A stretch of DNA of 64,000 bases from Hevea brasiliensis (Eukaryota; Streptophyta; Magnoliopsida; Malpighiales; Euphorbiaceae): positions 79,628,979 to 79,692,978 of the forward strand of contig NC_079501.1 in the NCBI RefSeq assembly GCF_030052815.1, given 5' to 3'. Each line of letters begins with the position of its first letter. Within the stretch, counting starts at the first letter, position 1. The translations under genes and the position numbers were made by a program. Positions 47,403-59,884 of the stretch are shown in pieces. A model generated the notes under the pieces. That model was not told the DNA's origin and did no database searches. It worked only from the letters and a program-made list of their open reading frames with translations.

Positions 47403-49505
47403 TGTTAGTAGTATGCCCTAGAGCATATCATTTAGTATGTATCTTGTACATGTTTTTATTAATAAAAGGCATTTCTACTTTTCCATTTACATAAGATATT
47501 TATGTGTAATAGAAAAGGACCATTGATATTTTGTTAGAAATTCTATTCTTAAGTTGTTAAGAATATGAGTGGCAATATTTCTAGTACAAAGTATCATAAA
47601 TAGGCTCACAATCGAGGATACTTCATAATAAGGACATGACTTATCCAGAAAGATTGTATTCATGTTTGTTTCCAAGTTTTTTATATGAGATATAAATAAG
47701 ATGGAATGGTGAGTCTCATGCCATATGACAAACATGATAGGCACTTATAAATTGATAAGTAGGCCGAACCAGTGACACTTGTGACAAGCACATAAAGTTT
47801 ACTCTTGTCAATGTTTTGTCATAAATCATATCAGTGCATATAATCTTTAGACCTGAGATAGCACAGTTATCTTGTATATAGGTAGTTTGAGTTTGATAAT
47901 GCTTTCATACTTGTACTGTGTATGGGTATATGGGCATGTGTTGGCTCCTACTAGTTATATATGGAGGTAGGTGTTGATCAAGATGGAATCTGTTCCTCTA
48001 AGTAAATAGAGATAAAATTTTATGTTCATTTAATTGTTTTTGATGTTTCAAGTTCCTGGCCAAGACAGATAGATTTAAGCAGAAAAGAGTTTCTAATGAG
48101 AAAATCTTTTTAATCAAGAACTGGAATTAAAAGAAAACATAATATTCATAGCAAATGGAGTTTGACATAAACCATGACTCCAGCTTGAGTTGGGATTTTG
48201 TAATAGAGAGATTCCAGTGCATGGTAATATATGATTATAGGTTCATTTAAGGTAAACTTTATTACTAATTGGGTGGCCATGGCATGCTATGCTAGGTGCT
48301 AACACTATGAGGTGCATAAAATGATTTAGAGAAATCATTTATGGTAAGAAAGAGTTCTGATGATATTAAGAGTTGATATCATATCTCATTGCCAATTAAT
48401 GATGAGCTTAGTAAGTCACACACATACACAAGCTATCACCTAATTAAATATGATTTAATTAATTAATTAAAGAGTTTAATTGATTAATTAAATAGGTTTG
48501 GTTTGCAATTAGATTGCAAAGTCCCTAGCATGACTTGAAACCAAATCTAGATTATTGGATGTACAGTATAAGTTAAATTTATATTTAAAGTGTTTAAATA
48601 TGAATTTAATTAATGAGAAATTAATTAATAAAGATTAATTAATTGATTTATATTTGATATAAATTGATTAGAAGAAGAGAAATAATTATTTTGGATTGAG
48701 AACTCAAAATTAAGACACAGGGGCATTTTGGTCATTTCACAGGGTGACATGTGGCACCATGAGATGGTGACACATGGAATTACACATAAGCTTGCCAAAT
48801 GTCTTTTAATCATCTAAGATGATTAAAATTAAGATTAAATATAGGTTTGACACTTGGCACAATGTGATTGGGTCAATTAAACCTAGAACCAATCAAAGGG
48901 TGACATGTGGCAAGGGTTTAATGTGTTGACCTAGCTATATAAGTGTTGTTATGATAAGAAAATAACAACCAGTTGCTGCTCTTATTGGTGCCTCCACCCA
49001 AGGCTCTCGCCTCTCTTCTTCTTCATCTCTCATCAATTCAAAGAGATTAGCCATTAATCTCTTGAATTAAAAATGCTAGAAATTGTTTCTAGTGTCCTGT
49101 TTACATCTTTAATCTCTTAAAAGACAGAACTTGATTTTCTAATTCATAGAAAAAGCTTTAGAAGCTGTTCAAGGACTGCCATAGGTGTTCTTGGTGTGGA
49201 CAAGCTAGAGGGACAACATCTAGTGTCCTGAAGACGAATCTCAAAGGCGCAAATACACTGCAGTGCATCAAGATGTTAGTGTGTTTGTTCTTAATTTAAT
49301 CTAGGGTTCTAAAATTAATCTGATTAATTCTAAAATCTTAAATGGCAAATACAAATCCAAAAACATATTAAAAGTGTTTTAATATGTTGTTTATCATTGA
49401 AATCAAATAGATAAAAATAAATCTTGCATAAAGCATGTGACCCTAGGTAAAAATTATTGAATTCAATGGTATAAACTTGAGTTTTTTCACACTTTCGCTC
49501 CTTCA
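47403..49505 (+). mobile_element. Nested Ty1/copia (Angela/Tork-like) solo LTR
   Basis: It begins TGTTAGTAGTATGCCCTAGAG, like the TGTTGG..ATGCCCTAGAGG start of Angela-type copia LTRs (family knowledge), and ends near ctttcgctccttca. TATATAAG at 48936-48943 is a likely promoter. Repeated tgacatgtggca words lie at about 48746 and 48901. Flanking bases aaaat and aaaaa are only an imperfect 5-bp duplication, so the right boundary is uncertain by several bases. No gag or pol is present. Confidence 0.6.
48936..48943 (+). promoter_or_regulatory. Putative TATA box of the copia LTR
   Basis: TATATAAG within gctatataagtgttg; the downstream stretch with ctctcttcttcttcatctctc resembles a transcribed leader. 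Confidence 0.45.
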
Positions 49506-51017
49506 AAAAAAAACTAGTTTCCTTTGTTTTTCAGACCCTCAGAAAATACCTTTGGATTTTTCATCAAAAGTACTTTAATCCTGCAATTGGAACGAACCAA
49601 CAAACATTCATCTAATACCAATTTAATTTACCAAAGTAGCTATCCTAAAAGAACAAACACACACACAATTAAAATTTCCAGCCAATTCAGGTAAACAGGG
49701 CAGCAAAGTTAAAATTCAACCAAAAATTTTATTAATAAGGGTTTCATGGCATCTTTTCAAGAATTAAACTTTCATATGTCAAATTCAATCTCCAATTTGA
49801 ATCATATCAAAATCAGGTCTACATCTCAAGTTATGAATGAAAATGTGCAAACTGTTCTAGACTCGATTCTGATCGGAAGCGATATGATCGAGCAATAACA
49901 GGATATGTAAGAATTTCACCATGTAGCCAACAAAATCAATTTTCAACCATAACTACAAAGTTTTAGGGTATTCATTTAGATTTCTAATGGTTCAAGAATC
50001 ACACTCTATTTCAAGTTCTAGAGCACAAGTTATAAATTTTCAAAGTCAAGTGTTCTGCTTCTGGAAATTATCAGGTCAGTTTTCTTGTTTTAAGCAACAA
50101 AAAGTTTTTCCCTCAAACACTATCTTAGCAGGGGAATTAGGTCTAGCATAAAAATACAAAGTTTTAGAGCATTTCATAGACATAAAGATCATAGGAATCC
50201 AACTTTCCTAGCTTAAGTTATGAATTTTTAAAATTGAATGATCCTGCAACCCTACTAACAAACTTTCAGATTTCCAGCACAATTATAAGTCCCTAATTAC
50301 TTCTAGTTTATCATATTCAAGAAATCTCTACCTAAACATGGTGAAAAAGGGATATTATGGCACTAACCTTAAGAGAAAACCAGCTGTTATCCCTTTCCTT
50401 TCAAGCCTCTGCCAAATCCCTCAAGGAAAGTAGACTTCTTCAAGCTTGAATCACTAGTTCTTCTTCCTTCCTTGCTTTGGGATCAAAGGTGATATGGAAG
50501 AGAGAATTTAGAGTTATGATGCTAGGGTTTTTCCTTGGTCTTTCTTCTTTCAAATGAGAGTAATTTGGCTGTTGAAAAAAAAAAAAAAAGAGAGAAAATG
50601 GATGAGTGTTGATCGGCTGGATGGGAGAGAAAAGATAAGGCAGAATTTTATCTCCCCTTTACCCATTGGTCCATAAGGTATTTTCTATTATTACTAAATT
50701 TTCCCTAAAACTTTATAATCTATTCAAGGTAGTCTTCCAATCTTTTATTTACCCCTTAACTTATTGATTAATTTACTTTAGTCCTCTAACTCTTAGTGAC
50801 CAACTTCCCAGGGGAGTTACTCATCGCTGGGACTTGTGCATATTTAACTGATTTCTAATATATTTTATTTTCCTTCAATCTTACTTGATCTTTATTAAAT
50901 TAAATTATGACTCCTTACTTTAATTTGAGAGTGGTTCTAGACATTCCAACCGTCCGAACAGACGTTAGTCACCGGAACAGTAGAATGTATGGAACTACCT
51001 AAAGTGAGGGCATTACA

Positions 51018-52866
51018 ACCTAGGTCTTAGATATTACATCCATCTAACATCGAACCAAAACCCTCAATAATTTAAATTTTTAATTTAGATTACTTTAAAT
51101 GTAGCTATATATTCTTAACTGTCTCTTACGTTTAGCCTTAAAAAGTATTAAAATAATTTAAAAGGTTGATTTTTTTAATTATCCTAATTAAATAAAAAAT
51201 TTAACGAGCATATATTCTAATAATTTGAAACTTATTTTTTAAATTAGCAAAACCTATTTGAAAAATTGATCACAAATTTTTTTTATACATTTATCTTTAA
51301 GTAATAAAAAAAGAATTTACAAAGAATTAAAATCAGAGTGAGGTACATAAAACACCTGGTCTTATTGTTATATCTGTCATTAGCCTATATATCTAATTGT
51401 TATGATCATTATTAATTGATTTTTTATTAGCCCGATAAAGTAAAAAATTTAATAAGCCAATATTTTAGTAATTTAAAATTTTTTTTAATTGGCCCAGTTA
51501 AACAAAAAATTAATGAGTCCATATATTAATTTTTAAAAGATTAGCTTTTATTGATCTAACAAAATTGAAAAATTAGTGGCCTACATTTTTAAAATTTTAC
51601 TTTAATTAATAAAAATATATTTTAAAAAGATTCAAATTATGAGTTTTATACACAAAATATGAAGGTCTAAATATTGCATCCATCTAACATTGAAGTTAGA
51701 GGTAGAAATAGAGCTACAATCCCTCCAAAATTTTAATTTTTAATTTGGAGTACTTTAAATGTGGGTTTGTTCTTAACTTTCTATCACGTTCAGCCTCAAA
51801 AAAATCTTAACGAAATTTTAAAAGCTAATTTTTTTTTATTATCCTAATTAAATAAAAAATTTAATAAGCCCACATTCTAATAATTTGAAACTTATTTTTT
51901 ATTTATTATCCCAACTGAATTGAAAAATTGGTCATCAATATATTTAAATTTTACTTTTAAGTAATAAAAAGAATTTAAAAAGAATTAAATTATGAGGAAG
52001 ATACATAAAACACCTAGGTCTAATTGATATGTCTGTCATTGTTCCTATATATGAAAATGTTATAATTGCAATTAGTTGATATTTTTTTTGGTCAAATAAA
52101 GTAAAAAATTTAACGGGTCAGTATTATAGTAATTTCAAAGTTTTTTTATTAGCCCAACTAAATGCAAAATTAATGTGTCCATATTTTAATCTTTAAAAGA
52201 TTAGTTCTTATTGACCTAACAAAGTTAGAAAATTAATGGCCCACGTTTTCAAAATTTTCCTTTAAGTAATAAAAAAATTAAAAAATATTGAAATTATGAG
52301 TTCTATATACAAAACACGAAGTTCCAAATGCAAAACACAACGTTCCAAATGTTGCATCTGTCTAACACACACTCAGAGATTGAAACAGAGCCACAACCTC
52401 TTCAAAATTTTAATTTTTAATTTAGAATACTTTAAATATGAATATGTTTTTAACTGTTTCTCACGTTTGGCCACAAAAAAATCTTAACAAAATTTTAAAA
52501 GCTGATATTTTTAATTATCCCAATTAAATAAAAAATTTTAATAAGCTCATATTCTAATAATTTGAAACTTTTTTTATTAGCCAAGCTTAGTTGAAAACTT
52601 CTTCGTCGATATTTTTTAAATTCACTTTTTAAGTAATAAAAAAATTAAATTGTGAGAGAGATAAATAAAACACCTAGGTTTAATTGTTATTCATCAATAA
52701 TGGATTTTTTCATTGGCCCAATAAAGAAAAAAAAATTAATGGGTCAATATTCTAGTAGTTAAAAAAAAAAATTATTGGCCCAATTAAACAAAAAAATTAA
52801 GGAGTTCATATTTTAATTTTTAAAAAATTAGTTTTTATTCACCTAACAAAATTGAAAAAATTAGTG
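51018..52866. repeat. Tandem repeat array, block 5
   Basis: About three units, starting in the target duplication accta and continuing the cctaggtct word. Landmarks are near 51077, 51746 and 52420 (spacings about 669 and 674). It ends at gaaaaaattagtgg, where the element III gag fragment begins. Confidence 0.85.
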
Positions 52867-52898
52867 GACTGATCGACTGAACAATCACCCTCTTCCAT
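52867..52898 (-). pseudogene. gag: gag start fragment downstream of LTR B
   Basis: ATG at 52898 on the minus strand opens MEEGDCSVDQS, matching the gag start at 61446, and is cut after about ten codons by array sequence. Confidence 0.75.
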
Positions 52899-53071
52899 AT
52901 TCAATGCGAGGATTTTAGATCTCCTGAACAAATAACACAAGGAGATTTCTTCTCGTTAGTGCATTTTTATAATGTAATGTACTGTATGTATCAAACAATG
53001 ATATTGAGCAGTTGTACTATGAAGAAAGAATAATCAAATAACAGGTGAAAACAGAATTTAAAAAAAACTTT

Positions 53072-53083
53072 GCTCTGATACCA
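53072..53083 (-). promoter_or_regulatory. Primer binding site after LTR B
   Basis: On the minus strand TGGTATCAGAGC, a perfect initiator-Met tRNA complement, eight bases after the LTR end. Confidence 0.9.
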
Positions 53084-53091
53084 CTAAAACA

Positions 53092-56000
53092 TGTCACACC
53101 CTACCCCTCTGTAAGGCATAACATGATCCCGTAGTATACCTAATGAATTGCCAACTCCGTCTACTGATAATCCATTAAATACACTACAAGGGATTTTAAA
53201 AACTTTTCTTACCTCTTTTACAGTGGTGAGCACTATTTACAGGTGTTAAAGACTTTGGTGAACTGAAGTGAAACAACTAACTCATTTGGTTTATTTGGAA
53301 TTTCTGTAAAAATTTTGGCAGAGTGCCATCCGTATTTTGGACAAAACAGTTCTTCAGAAAACCTGTAAAAAGCACTTCAATAATTTTCCAAATCTCAACT
53401 TCAATACATTTCTCAACACAACAATTTATCAACTCAATTCCATAGAAATTTTTCAAAGTCTGAGATAAGGAAATATAATACAATTTTTACAAGTCAAATA
53501 ACTCATAATTAATTTACAACTTCAAGTTACAACTTGAATTTACAACTGCTCAAAACCAAAAACAAAATGTACATACAGTGTCATACATTACAGTACAAAA
53601 TGCCACATGTGGTATACTCACTATACCCAAAAATCTCTCGCTAGCGGTATTAGCAGCCTAGTCTCACTGACCGCTTGGCCCTGTCTACCCGCAAAGAATA
53701 AAGCTATCACGAGACAATGTCTCAGCAGTACAACATTAACCAAATACAATTTAAATCACAATTCATAAGTCATGTAAATAGTGGATACTTAAAATCATAG
53801 TTAAATTCAATACAGTAATTGTCAACAAGAATTTAAACTCCATTTGTCAATATCACAATAATTTTCATGAGTTAGATCATGTTTGAATTCAAAAGACAGT
53901 ATATGTCAATGAGAGTTTAAATCCATTTCACAATCTCACAATACATATCAATAAATCACACACAGCTTAATCATGATCCATAGTTCAATTCGTCCCAAAA
54001 GCCGATGGCTAATGAGGTATTCAATTCGTCCCAAAAGTCGATGACTAATGAGGAATAACATGGCTAGCTAGCAAAAATATGAGTACTCATCCAATTCGTC
54101 CTCAACAGGCACACACCTCAACACTTCAGCCAGAGAGGGAATTCAATTCGTCCCACTAGACAAGCTAATGAGGAATACGATCAATATACATAATAGCTGT
54201 GGTTTCAAACCATTTCCAATGCTTTTAAATCAATAAGTATCCATCAATGTCATTCAAACAATTTCTCACAATTTCAAATCATTTACAATGCTTTTCAAGC
54301 AATAAATATTCATTCAAATACATTTCCACAATTTAAAACAATAATATACAAATATTCAATATTTATTTCAATTGAAAATAATTCAAAAGAAATAGTTGTT
54401 GTGCACAAACCTCTGATATTTGTCTCCTGGACTTGACTCAGTATTTCTTTCCCTTTTGCTGAGTCCTTGTTAACTGAGAAACACAATTTGAAGTGTTTCA
54501 GTACTAAATTAAACTGTCTCTATCGATGGTGTTTGGTAAATAATGCACTGAACTCAATTATTCACTTAATCACCTAATATACCGACCCTCGCTATGCTTT
54601 TAGGTAAATTAGGTTTTAGTGTCGTTAATATGTCACATTCGATAGGGTTTTAGGTTTGGTACGTTTTACCAAAGTCATTTCCTTGTTTAGTGCATTTTAA
54701 TGCAAATTGCTGGATTCCGGGACACTGGTTTGACCTAGCCGGACGGCCTAGTTCTCTCGGTTCTCGGGCTTCGGTAAAAACTACAAACTTGTAGATCTAT
54801 GTCTTATTGCACGCGGGGCAAAATTTCAGGTCAATCCGAGTTAAGTAGACCAAGTTATGGTCATTACACTATTGCTGGTCAAATGGTATCAATTTAGGTC
54901 AATTTTTTGGTCAATTTGGTCAACTCTGGTTCGACCAGTTTTTGGACCCAAACTTGTGCAAGCTTTTTGACTTGCTTATGGTCATTTCTGGGCTTTGGTG
55001 TCTTCATAAGACTTGTAGGTATGGGTCTTAACTATTCTTGGTTAAAATTTCAGGTCAATTGGACCTGTTTTGAGTGAGTTATGGCCTAAACACTCACTGC
55101 TGCCCAAATGGTCAGTTTTTAGGTCTCAAGTGTACCTAATCCGAATTGGTCATTTTTCACATCACCTTGCAAGCAGAATTTTGGTATGCTTTCTCAATGA
55201 AAGTTGGCACATTTTGTGCCTAGTTCCACCTCCAATTGGTCTCATACCAATTGAGATTACACATTTAAACTTATTGGTCTATTTGCACACTGTCCTCTAT
55301 GTGTCTTTCAAACCCCAATTCAAACACACATTTAACTTGCTCTACCTTAAATCCCCATACCCAATTCTGATTTTATACCATTCCATATTCATTTATCACT
55401 TCTTACTATGGTCAATTTGGACAGAATACAAACATTCTCAATACATCAAATACAACCCTAAACCATAAAGTCCAAATTTAGCAATATATGTACATAAATA
55501 CACCTAATCATTACATATAATCTCCACTACTAATTTACATATACATTCATCAATTCTTCTATGTCAACATTCTGCCAACACTTCCATCAATACATACAAT
55601 TATTCAAGGGTTCCCAAGCTGCTGAAAATTATTCTTCAACATCAAAGTGCCCTACAATTTACCAATTCCCATCCAAGTGCATAAATCACCATATATATGT
55701 GAAATAATCCTCTAGGATATTAAATCACCATGATCAACATTATTTCTCATCAATTATATGCATAAATATCTCATCAAAAACGTGACTCCATGGCTGTCCA
55801 AAATGAAAACAACAATAACTCTTCAAACTCAAAATTTTCCTTCACAAAACCAACACCCATAACATGCACACAAAACTTAACAAAGCTATCTTCAAAATTA
55901 TGAACTTACCTTATGCTTGGAGCTTGTTAAACCTTGCTTAAACTTCTCAAATTTAGTATCAAACTCTTCCTTGTGATGAGTAGACAAAGTTTCATGAAGG

Positions 56001-56793
56001 AACCTAAGAGATTGGAGTTGAAAATGGAGAGTTAAGAGAGCTTGCATGAAAAATGGCCATGGTGTTTCCTCTCACCTTCATTCACGGCAATGTTGAGATA
56101 ACTTTGAGGAAGATGAAGTTCAGCTGATTTAGTGGAGTTACAGGTGCCCAATTATATGTTTATTTTATGCATTAGTGGTCCACTCACAATTTTAATCATA
56201 TTTTAAGCTAAACTTTCATTTAATCCCACATTAAACCCCTGATTTTAGCTATTTACTTTAGGTACCACCAAATTAATTTTTCATTTTATTTTCTAAGTGT
56301 AATATTATTTATTTTTAATGGACATTTAGGTCAAAAGACACTTCGGGACGTCAAATGACCATAATGCCCCTGTTCGGGTGGCATTCCCGATTTTTCGGTA
56401 ACACCGAGTTTTGTCCGTTTTTCGATTTCTCACTTTTCTTTGCACTAATTATTTAATTTTTCTTTGATCTTTCTAATGAGATTTATTCTTCAATAAGGGT
56501 CTATTTATGTCCTAAAAATGTTTTCCAGGGTTCCCCGCTGTCCAGGGCTAGTCAACGGTCCACGCCGTGACTTCCCGGTGCGGTCACCCATCGCTAGGTT
56601 TCCCGGCTCGCTTAACTTGATCACATTTCTTTGCTATTATTTTTCCTTTGTTTTTCTTGTACTTTCTTTTCTTGTATTTCATTATTTTATGTCTCCTCAC
56701 TCATATCGAAGTACGGTTCTAGGCATCCTAGCTGTCCGGACAACACTAGTCATCGGAGCAGCAGAACGCACTACCGAACTTTGGGGTGTTACA
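53092..56793 (-). mobile_element. LTR B of element III (3702 bp)
   Basis: The minus-strand start TGTAACACCCC is at 56793 and the end ..gggtgtgaca at 53092. It aligns with LTR A at 61637-64000 over all of the window-visible length. Differences are mostly short indels around CAG/CTG words. A short tandem repeat built on attcaattcgtccc lies at 53983-54180. The conserved 67-68 aa frame in both LTRs (53277-53483) follows from their sequence identity and is not evidence of coding. Confidence 0.9.
53983..54180. repeat. Short tandem repeat in LTR B
   Basis: ttcaattcgtcccaaaag recurs at 53984 and 54020 (36-bp spacing), with looser copies near 54091 and 54143, each followed by a taatgagg word. The same block is at 62525-62715 in LTR A. 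Confidence 0.8.
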
Positions 56794-56809
56794 ATTCTCT
56801 CCCCCTTAA
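56794..56809 (-). promoter_or_regulatory. Polypurine tract of element III
   Basis: On the minus strand TTAAGGGGGAGAGAAT directly before the LTR B start TGTAACACCCC. Confidence 0.85.
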
Positions 56810-56824
56810 AATAAATTTCGTCTC

Positions 56825-57568
56825 GAAATTTTACCTGGCATTAGTTTACGAGCAGTGTGGGTCTGTCTCCTCATATCCTCTTCACGTTCCCAAGTAGCTT
56901 CTGGCTGAATGATGGTTCCACAGCACTTTAACCAGGTGTATCTGTTTGTTCCTCAGCTGCTTCACCTCATATGCCAGAATTTTTATGGGTTCTTCCTCAT
57001 ATGAAAGGTCTGGATTTACTTCAATCTCTTCAACTGATAGTACATGAGATGGGTCAGATCTGTACCTCCTTAACATGGACACATGGAAGACACTGTGTAT
57101 CCTTGCTAGCTCTGGAGGTAATGCCAACCGATATGCCAAAGGACCCACTCTTTCCAGAACTTCATATGGTCCGATGAAACGAGGACTCAGTTTCCTCTTT
57201 CTGCCAAATCTCATAATTCTCTTCCAAGGAGAAACTTTGAGGAATACCTTATCACCCACTGCATACTCAATATCTCTTCTTTTCAAATCAACATAGGACT
57301 TCTGACGGTCTGATGCAGCCTTGAGTCTATCTCTGATCAATCTGATCTTTTCCTCTGTCTGCTGGACAATTTCTGGCCCAATCATCTTCCTTTCACCTAC
57401 CTCATCCCAACATAAGGGAGTTCTGCACTTTCTACCATACAAAGCTTCATATGGAGGCATCCCAATGCTTGATTGGTAGCTGTTGTTATAAGCAAACTCA
57501 ATCAAAGGCAAGTGTGTATCCCAACTACCTTCAAATTCAATCACACAAGCCCGTAGCATAACCTCCAA
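56825..57568 (-). pseudogene. pol: Integrase C-terminus and chromodomain, element III
   Basis: A 228-codon frame (57568 to 56882) containing FEGSWDTHLPLIEFAYNN, YGRKCRTPLCWDEVGERK, AVGDKVFLKVSPWKRIMRF, RFIGPYEVLERVGP, HSVFHVSMLRRYRSDP and VKQLRNKQIHLVKVLW. The chromodomain then shifts frame near 56925; the EATWEREEDMRR part, with the conserved Trp and acidic run, continues in another frame to about 56825. The chromodomain is the diagnostic of chromoviruses and is thought to direct insertion to H3K9-methylated chromatin. Confidence 0.9.
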
Positions 57569-58175
57569 TATCTGAATAACCCTCTCAGACTGGCCATCTG
57601 TCTGTGGGTGGAATCTTTGTCTTTGAAGTTCAATCTAGTTCCTAGGGCTCTCTGAAGACTACCCCAGAATCTAGAAGTGAACCTAGGATCTCTGTCAGAC
57701 ACAATTGATACTGGCACTCCATGCAATTTTACAATCTCATATATGTACAATCTGGCCAATCTTTCCAGGCTATAGTCCATCCGAACTGGTAAAAAGTGAG
57801 CAGACTTGGTCAATCTGTCAACTATAACCCATACTGCATCATGACTACTCTGTGTCCTTGGAAGTCCTGTAACAAAATCCATAGTTATCCGTTCCCATTT
57901 CCACTCTGCATCGACAAAGGATGTAACAAACCAGCTGGAACTTGATGTTCTGCCTTTACTTGCTGACAAGTTAGGCATTTGGAAACGAATTCAGCTATAT
58001 CTCTCTTCATACCCATCCACCAGTAATGTTCTTTCAGCCCTCTGTACATTTTAGTTCCACCAGGGTGCATAGCAAATGGAGACTCATGTGCTTCCTTCAT
58101 ATTGATTTGTCTCAATTCCACATCACTAGGAACGCACATTACGCTTCGATGTAGCAATAAACCATCATCTCTCAC
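57569..58175 (-). pseudogene. pol: Integrase zinc finger and core, element III
   Basis: The zinc finger is at 58175-57885: EAHESPFAMHPGGTKM and FVSKCLTCQQVK keep both His and both Cys. A one-base loss near 57905 shifts the frame (SMQSGNGNG against the usual SMPEWKWER). The core at 57940-57600 holds ITMDFVTGLPR (Asp), HDAVWVIVDRLTKSAHFLPV and IVSDRDPRFTSRF (Asp). The frame breaks again after TRLNF, just before the QTDGQSER block with the catalytic Glu, which is present in scrambled frame. Confidence 0.9.
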
Positions 58176-58801
58176 AGAATTCGGGTTTCTTGCCTGCTGA
58201 CTTCTTTCGGTAACCGATACTTTTCATCACTCTGAGCAGCCATTCTGATCTGATCAATCAACACTGGCTGTACATGCCAAGCAACTACTGTCTGTCCCTC
58301 ATCATCAATCTCTAAACTGGCATGCTGTGCTTTCAATTCACATACCATGGACAAAGGAGAAACTCTGAGACTTGCCATAGTCTTGCGACTTAAGGCGTCA
58401 GCCACCACATTTGCTTTCCCTGGCTGATAGTCTATTAAGCAATCATAGTCTTTAATCAGTTCTAACCATCTCCTCTGCCTCAAATTCAATTCCTTCTGGG
58501 TGCCTAAGTACTTCAAGCTCTTGTGATCTGTGTAAATGTAGCATTTCTCCCCATACAAATAGTGTCTCCAGATCTTCAGAGCAAAAACAATAGCTGCTAA
58601 CTCCAGATCATGTGTTGGGTAATTCCTCTCATGCGGTTTCAGCTGGCGTGATGCATAAGCAATGACATTCCGATCTTGCATCAGTACACAGCCTAACCCA
58701 TTGTGAGAAGCATCACTATAAACCGTGTATTCTTTACCCGGAGTAGGTAAAGTGAGAACTGGAGCTTCAGTTAAGCACCTCTTCAACTCATCAAAACTCT
58801 G
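58172..58801 (-). pseudogene. pol: RNase H and linker, element III
   Basis: A 204-codon frame from 58786. RNase H reads [28 protein letters not shown] and YTDHKSLKY, with catalytic residues intact, followed by the tether [24 protein letters not shown]. It begins just after a TAG (58802-58804) that replaces a Q codon in DKCQQSFDELK and ends by frameshift near 58190 before the integrase zinc finger. Confidence 0.9.
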
Positions 58802-59884
58802 CTAACATTTATCTGTCCACTGAAATTTTACATCTTTCCGAAGCAGCTTAGTTAGTGGAGAAGATAACATAGAAAATCCCTTCACAAACCGACGGTAATA
58901 TCCAGCTAAACCCAGAAAACTGCGAATTTCTGTGATGTTCCTGGGCGGCTTCCAATTAAGGATAGCTTCTACCTTGCTGGAATCTACCTTGATCCCTTCA
59001 GCTGACACAACATGTCCTAAAAAGGAGATTTCTTTCAGCCAAAATTCACATTTCGACAATTTGGCGTATAGCTGTTTCTCCCTTAAGGTTTGCAGCACAA
59101 TCTGCAGATGTCTGTCATGCTCTTCTGCATTCCTCGAGTATATCAAAATGTCATTAATAAACACCACCACAAATTGATCAAGATATGGTCTGAAGATAGT
59201 GTTCATCAGATCCATAAAAGTAGCTGGAGCATTTGTCAACTTGAATGGCATTACTAGAAACTCATAGTGGCCATATCGAGTTCTGAAAGCAGTTTTTGGA
59301 ATACTCTGCTCTTGCACCTTCAATTAATGATAACCAGATCGCAAATCAATTTTGGAGAATACTGCTGCACCCTTCAACTGATCGAACAGATCATCAATGC
59401 GAGGCAATGGATATCTGTTCTTTATTGTCACCCTATTCAACTGCCTGTAGTCAACACATAAGCGGAGAGTACCATCCTTCTTCTTAACAAACAACACTGG
59501 TGCTCCCCAAGGTGACACACTAGGGCGGATGAAGCCCTTTTCAAGTAGTTCTTGCAATTGTATCTTCAGCTCCTTCAACTCTGCTGGTGCCATTCTGTAT
59601 GGCGTTATGGAAATTGGATCCACACCAGGCATAACATTAATTTCAAACTGCACTTCTCTTTCCGGAGGTAATCCTGGCAATTCATCAGGAAACACATCTG
59701 GAAAGTCATGTACTGTAGGGATGTCCTTCAACGCTGGACTCCCCACTTGGGTGTCTACCACATGTGCCAAGTAGGCTTCACACCCCTTTCTGATCATTTT
59801 TCTGGCTAGTGCAGCCGAAATGAGGTTTGATGGCAATAGCTGCCTCTCCCCTTGTATCACCACATCAGCATCGAGGAAGGCCAA
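58802..59884 (-). pseudogene. pol: Reverse transcriptase, element III
   Basis: Two frames split by TAA at 59324-59326, where CAA (Q of GYHQLKVQ) is usual. The first (59884-59324) has [17 protein letters not shown] wording, [40 protein letters not shown] and [11 protein letters not shown]. The second (59323-58802) has [12 protein letters not shown] and the catalytic box as [10 protein letters not shown]. The first Asp of the usual F-D-D is Asn (codon 59155-59153), a G-to-A change that would abolish polymerase activity. Confidence 0.92.

Larger units (their letters stand above)
45707..51017 (-). mobile_element. Antisense solo LTR of the element I family with 5-bp target duplication
   Basis: The left tip TGTAATAGCTCC reverses the ..ggtgttaca end of the element I LTR, and the right tip gggcattaca reverses its TGTAATGCCC start. 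ACCTA is present on both sides (45702-45706 and 51018-51022), and the interrupted array word cacctaggtcta is restored when the LTR is removed. About 3.2 kb is LTR; the remaining 2.1 kb is a nested copia-type LTR at 47403-49505. Minisatellite units with cactcggtgcctct lie at 46613-46745. Confidence 0.9.

Noticed and set aside
53277..53483. 68-codon frame conserved with one at 61817-62020
   Set aside because: Conservation follows from LTR A and LTR B being copies of each other, and the C-termini differ by frameshift; no domain or expected position for a gene.
55070..55468. 132-codon open frame on the + strand
   Set aside because: It lies antisense inside LTR B of element III, has no recognisable domain, and the LTR is a non-coding control region.
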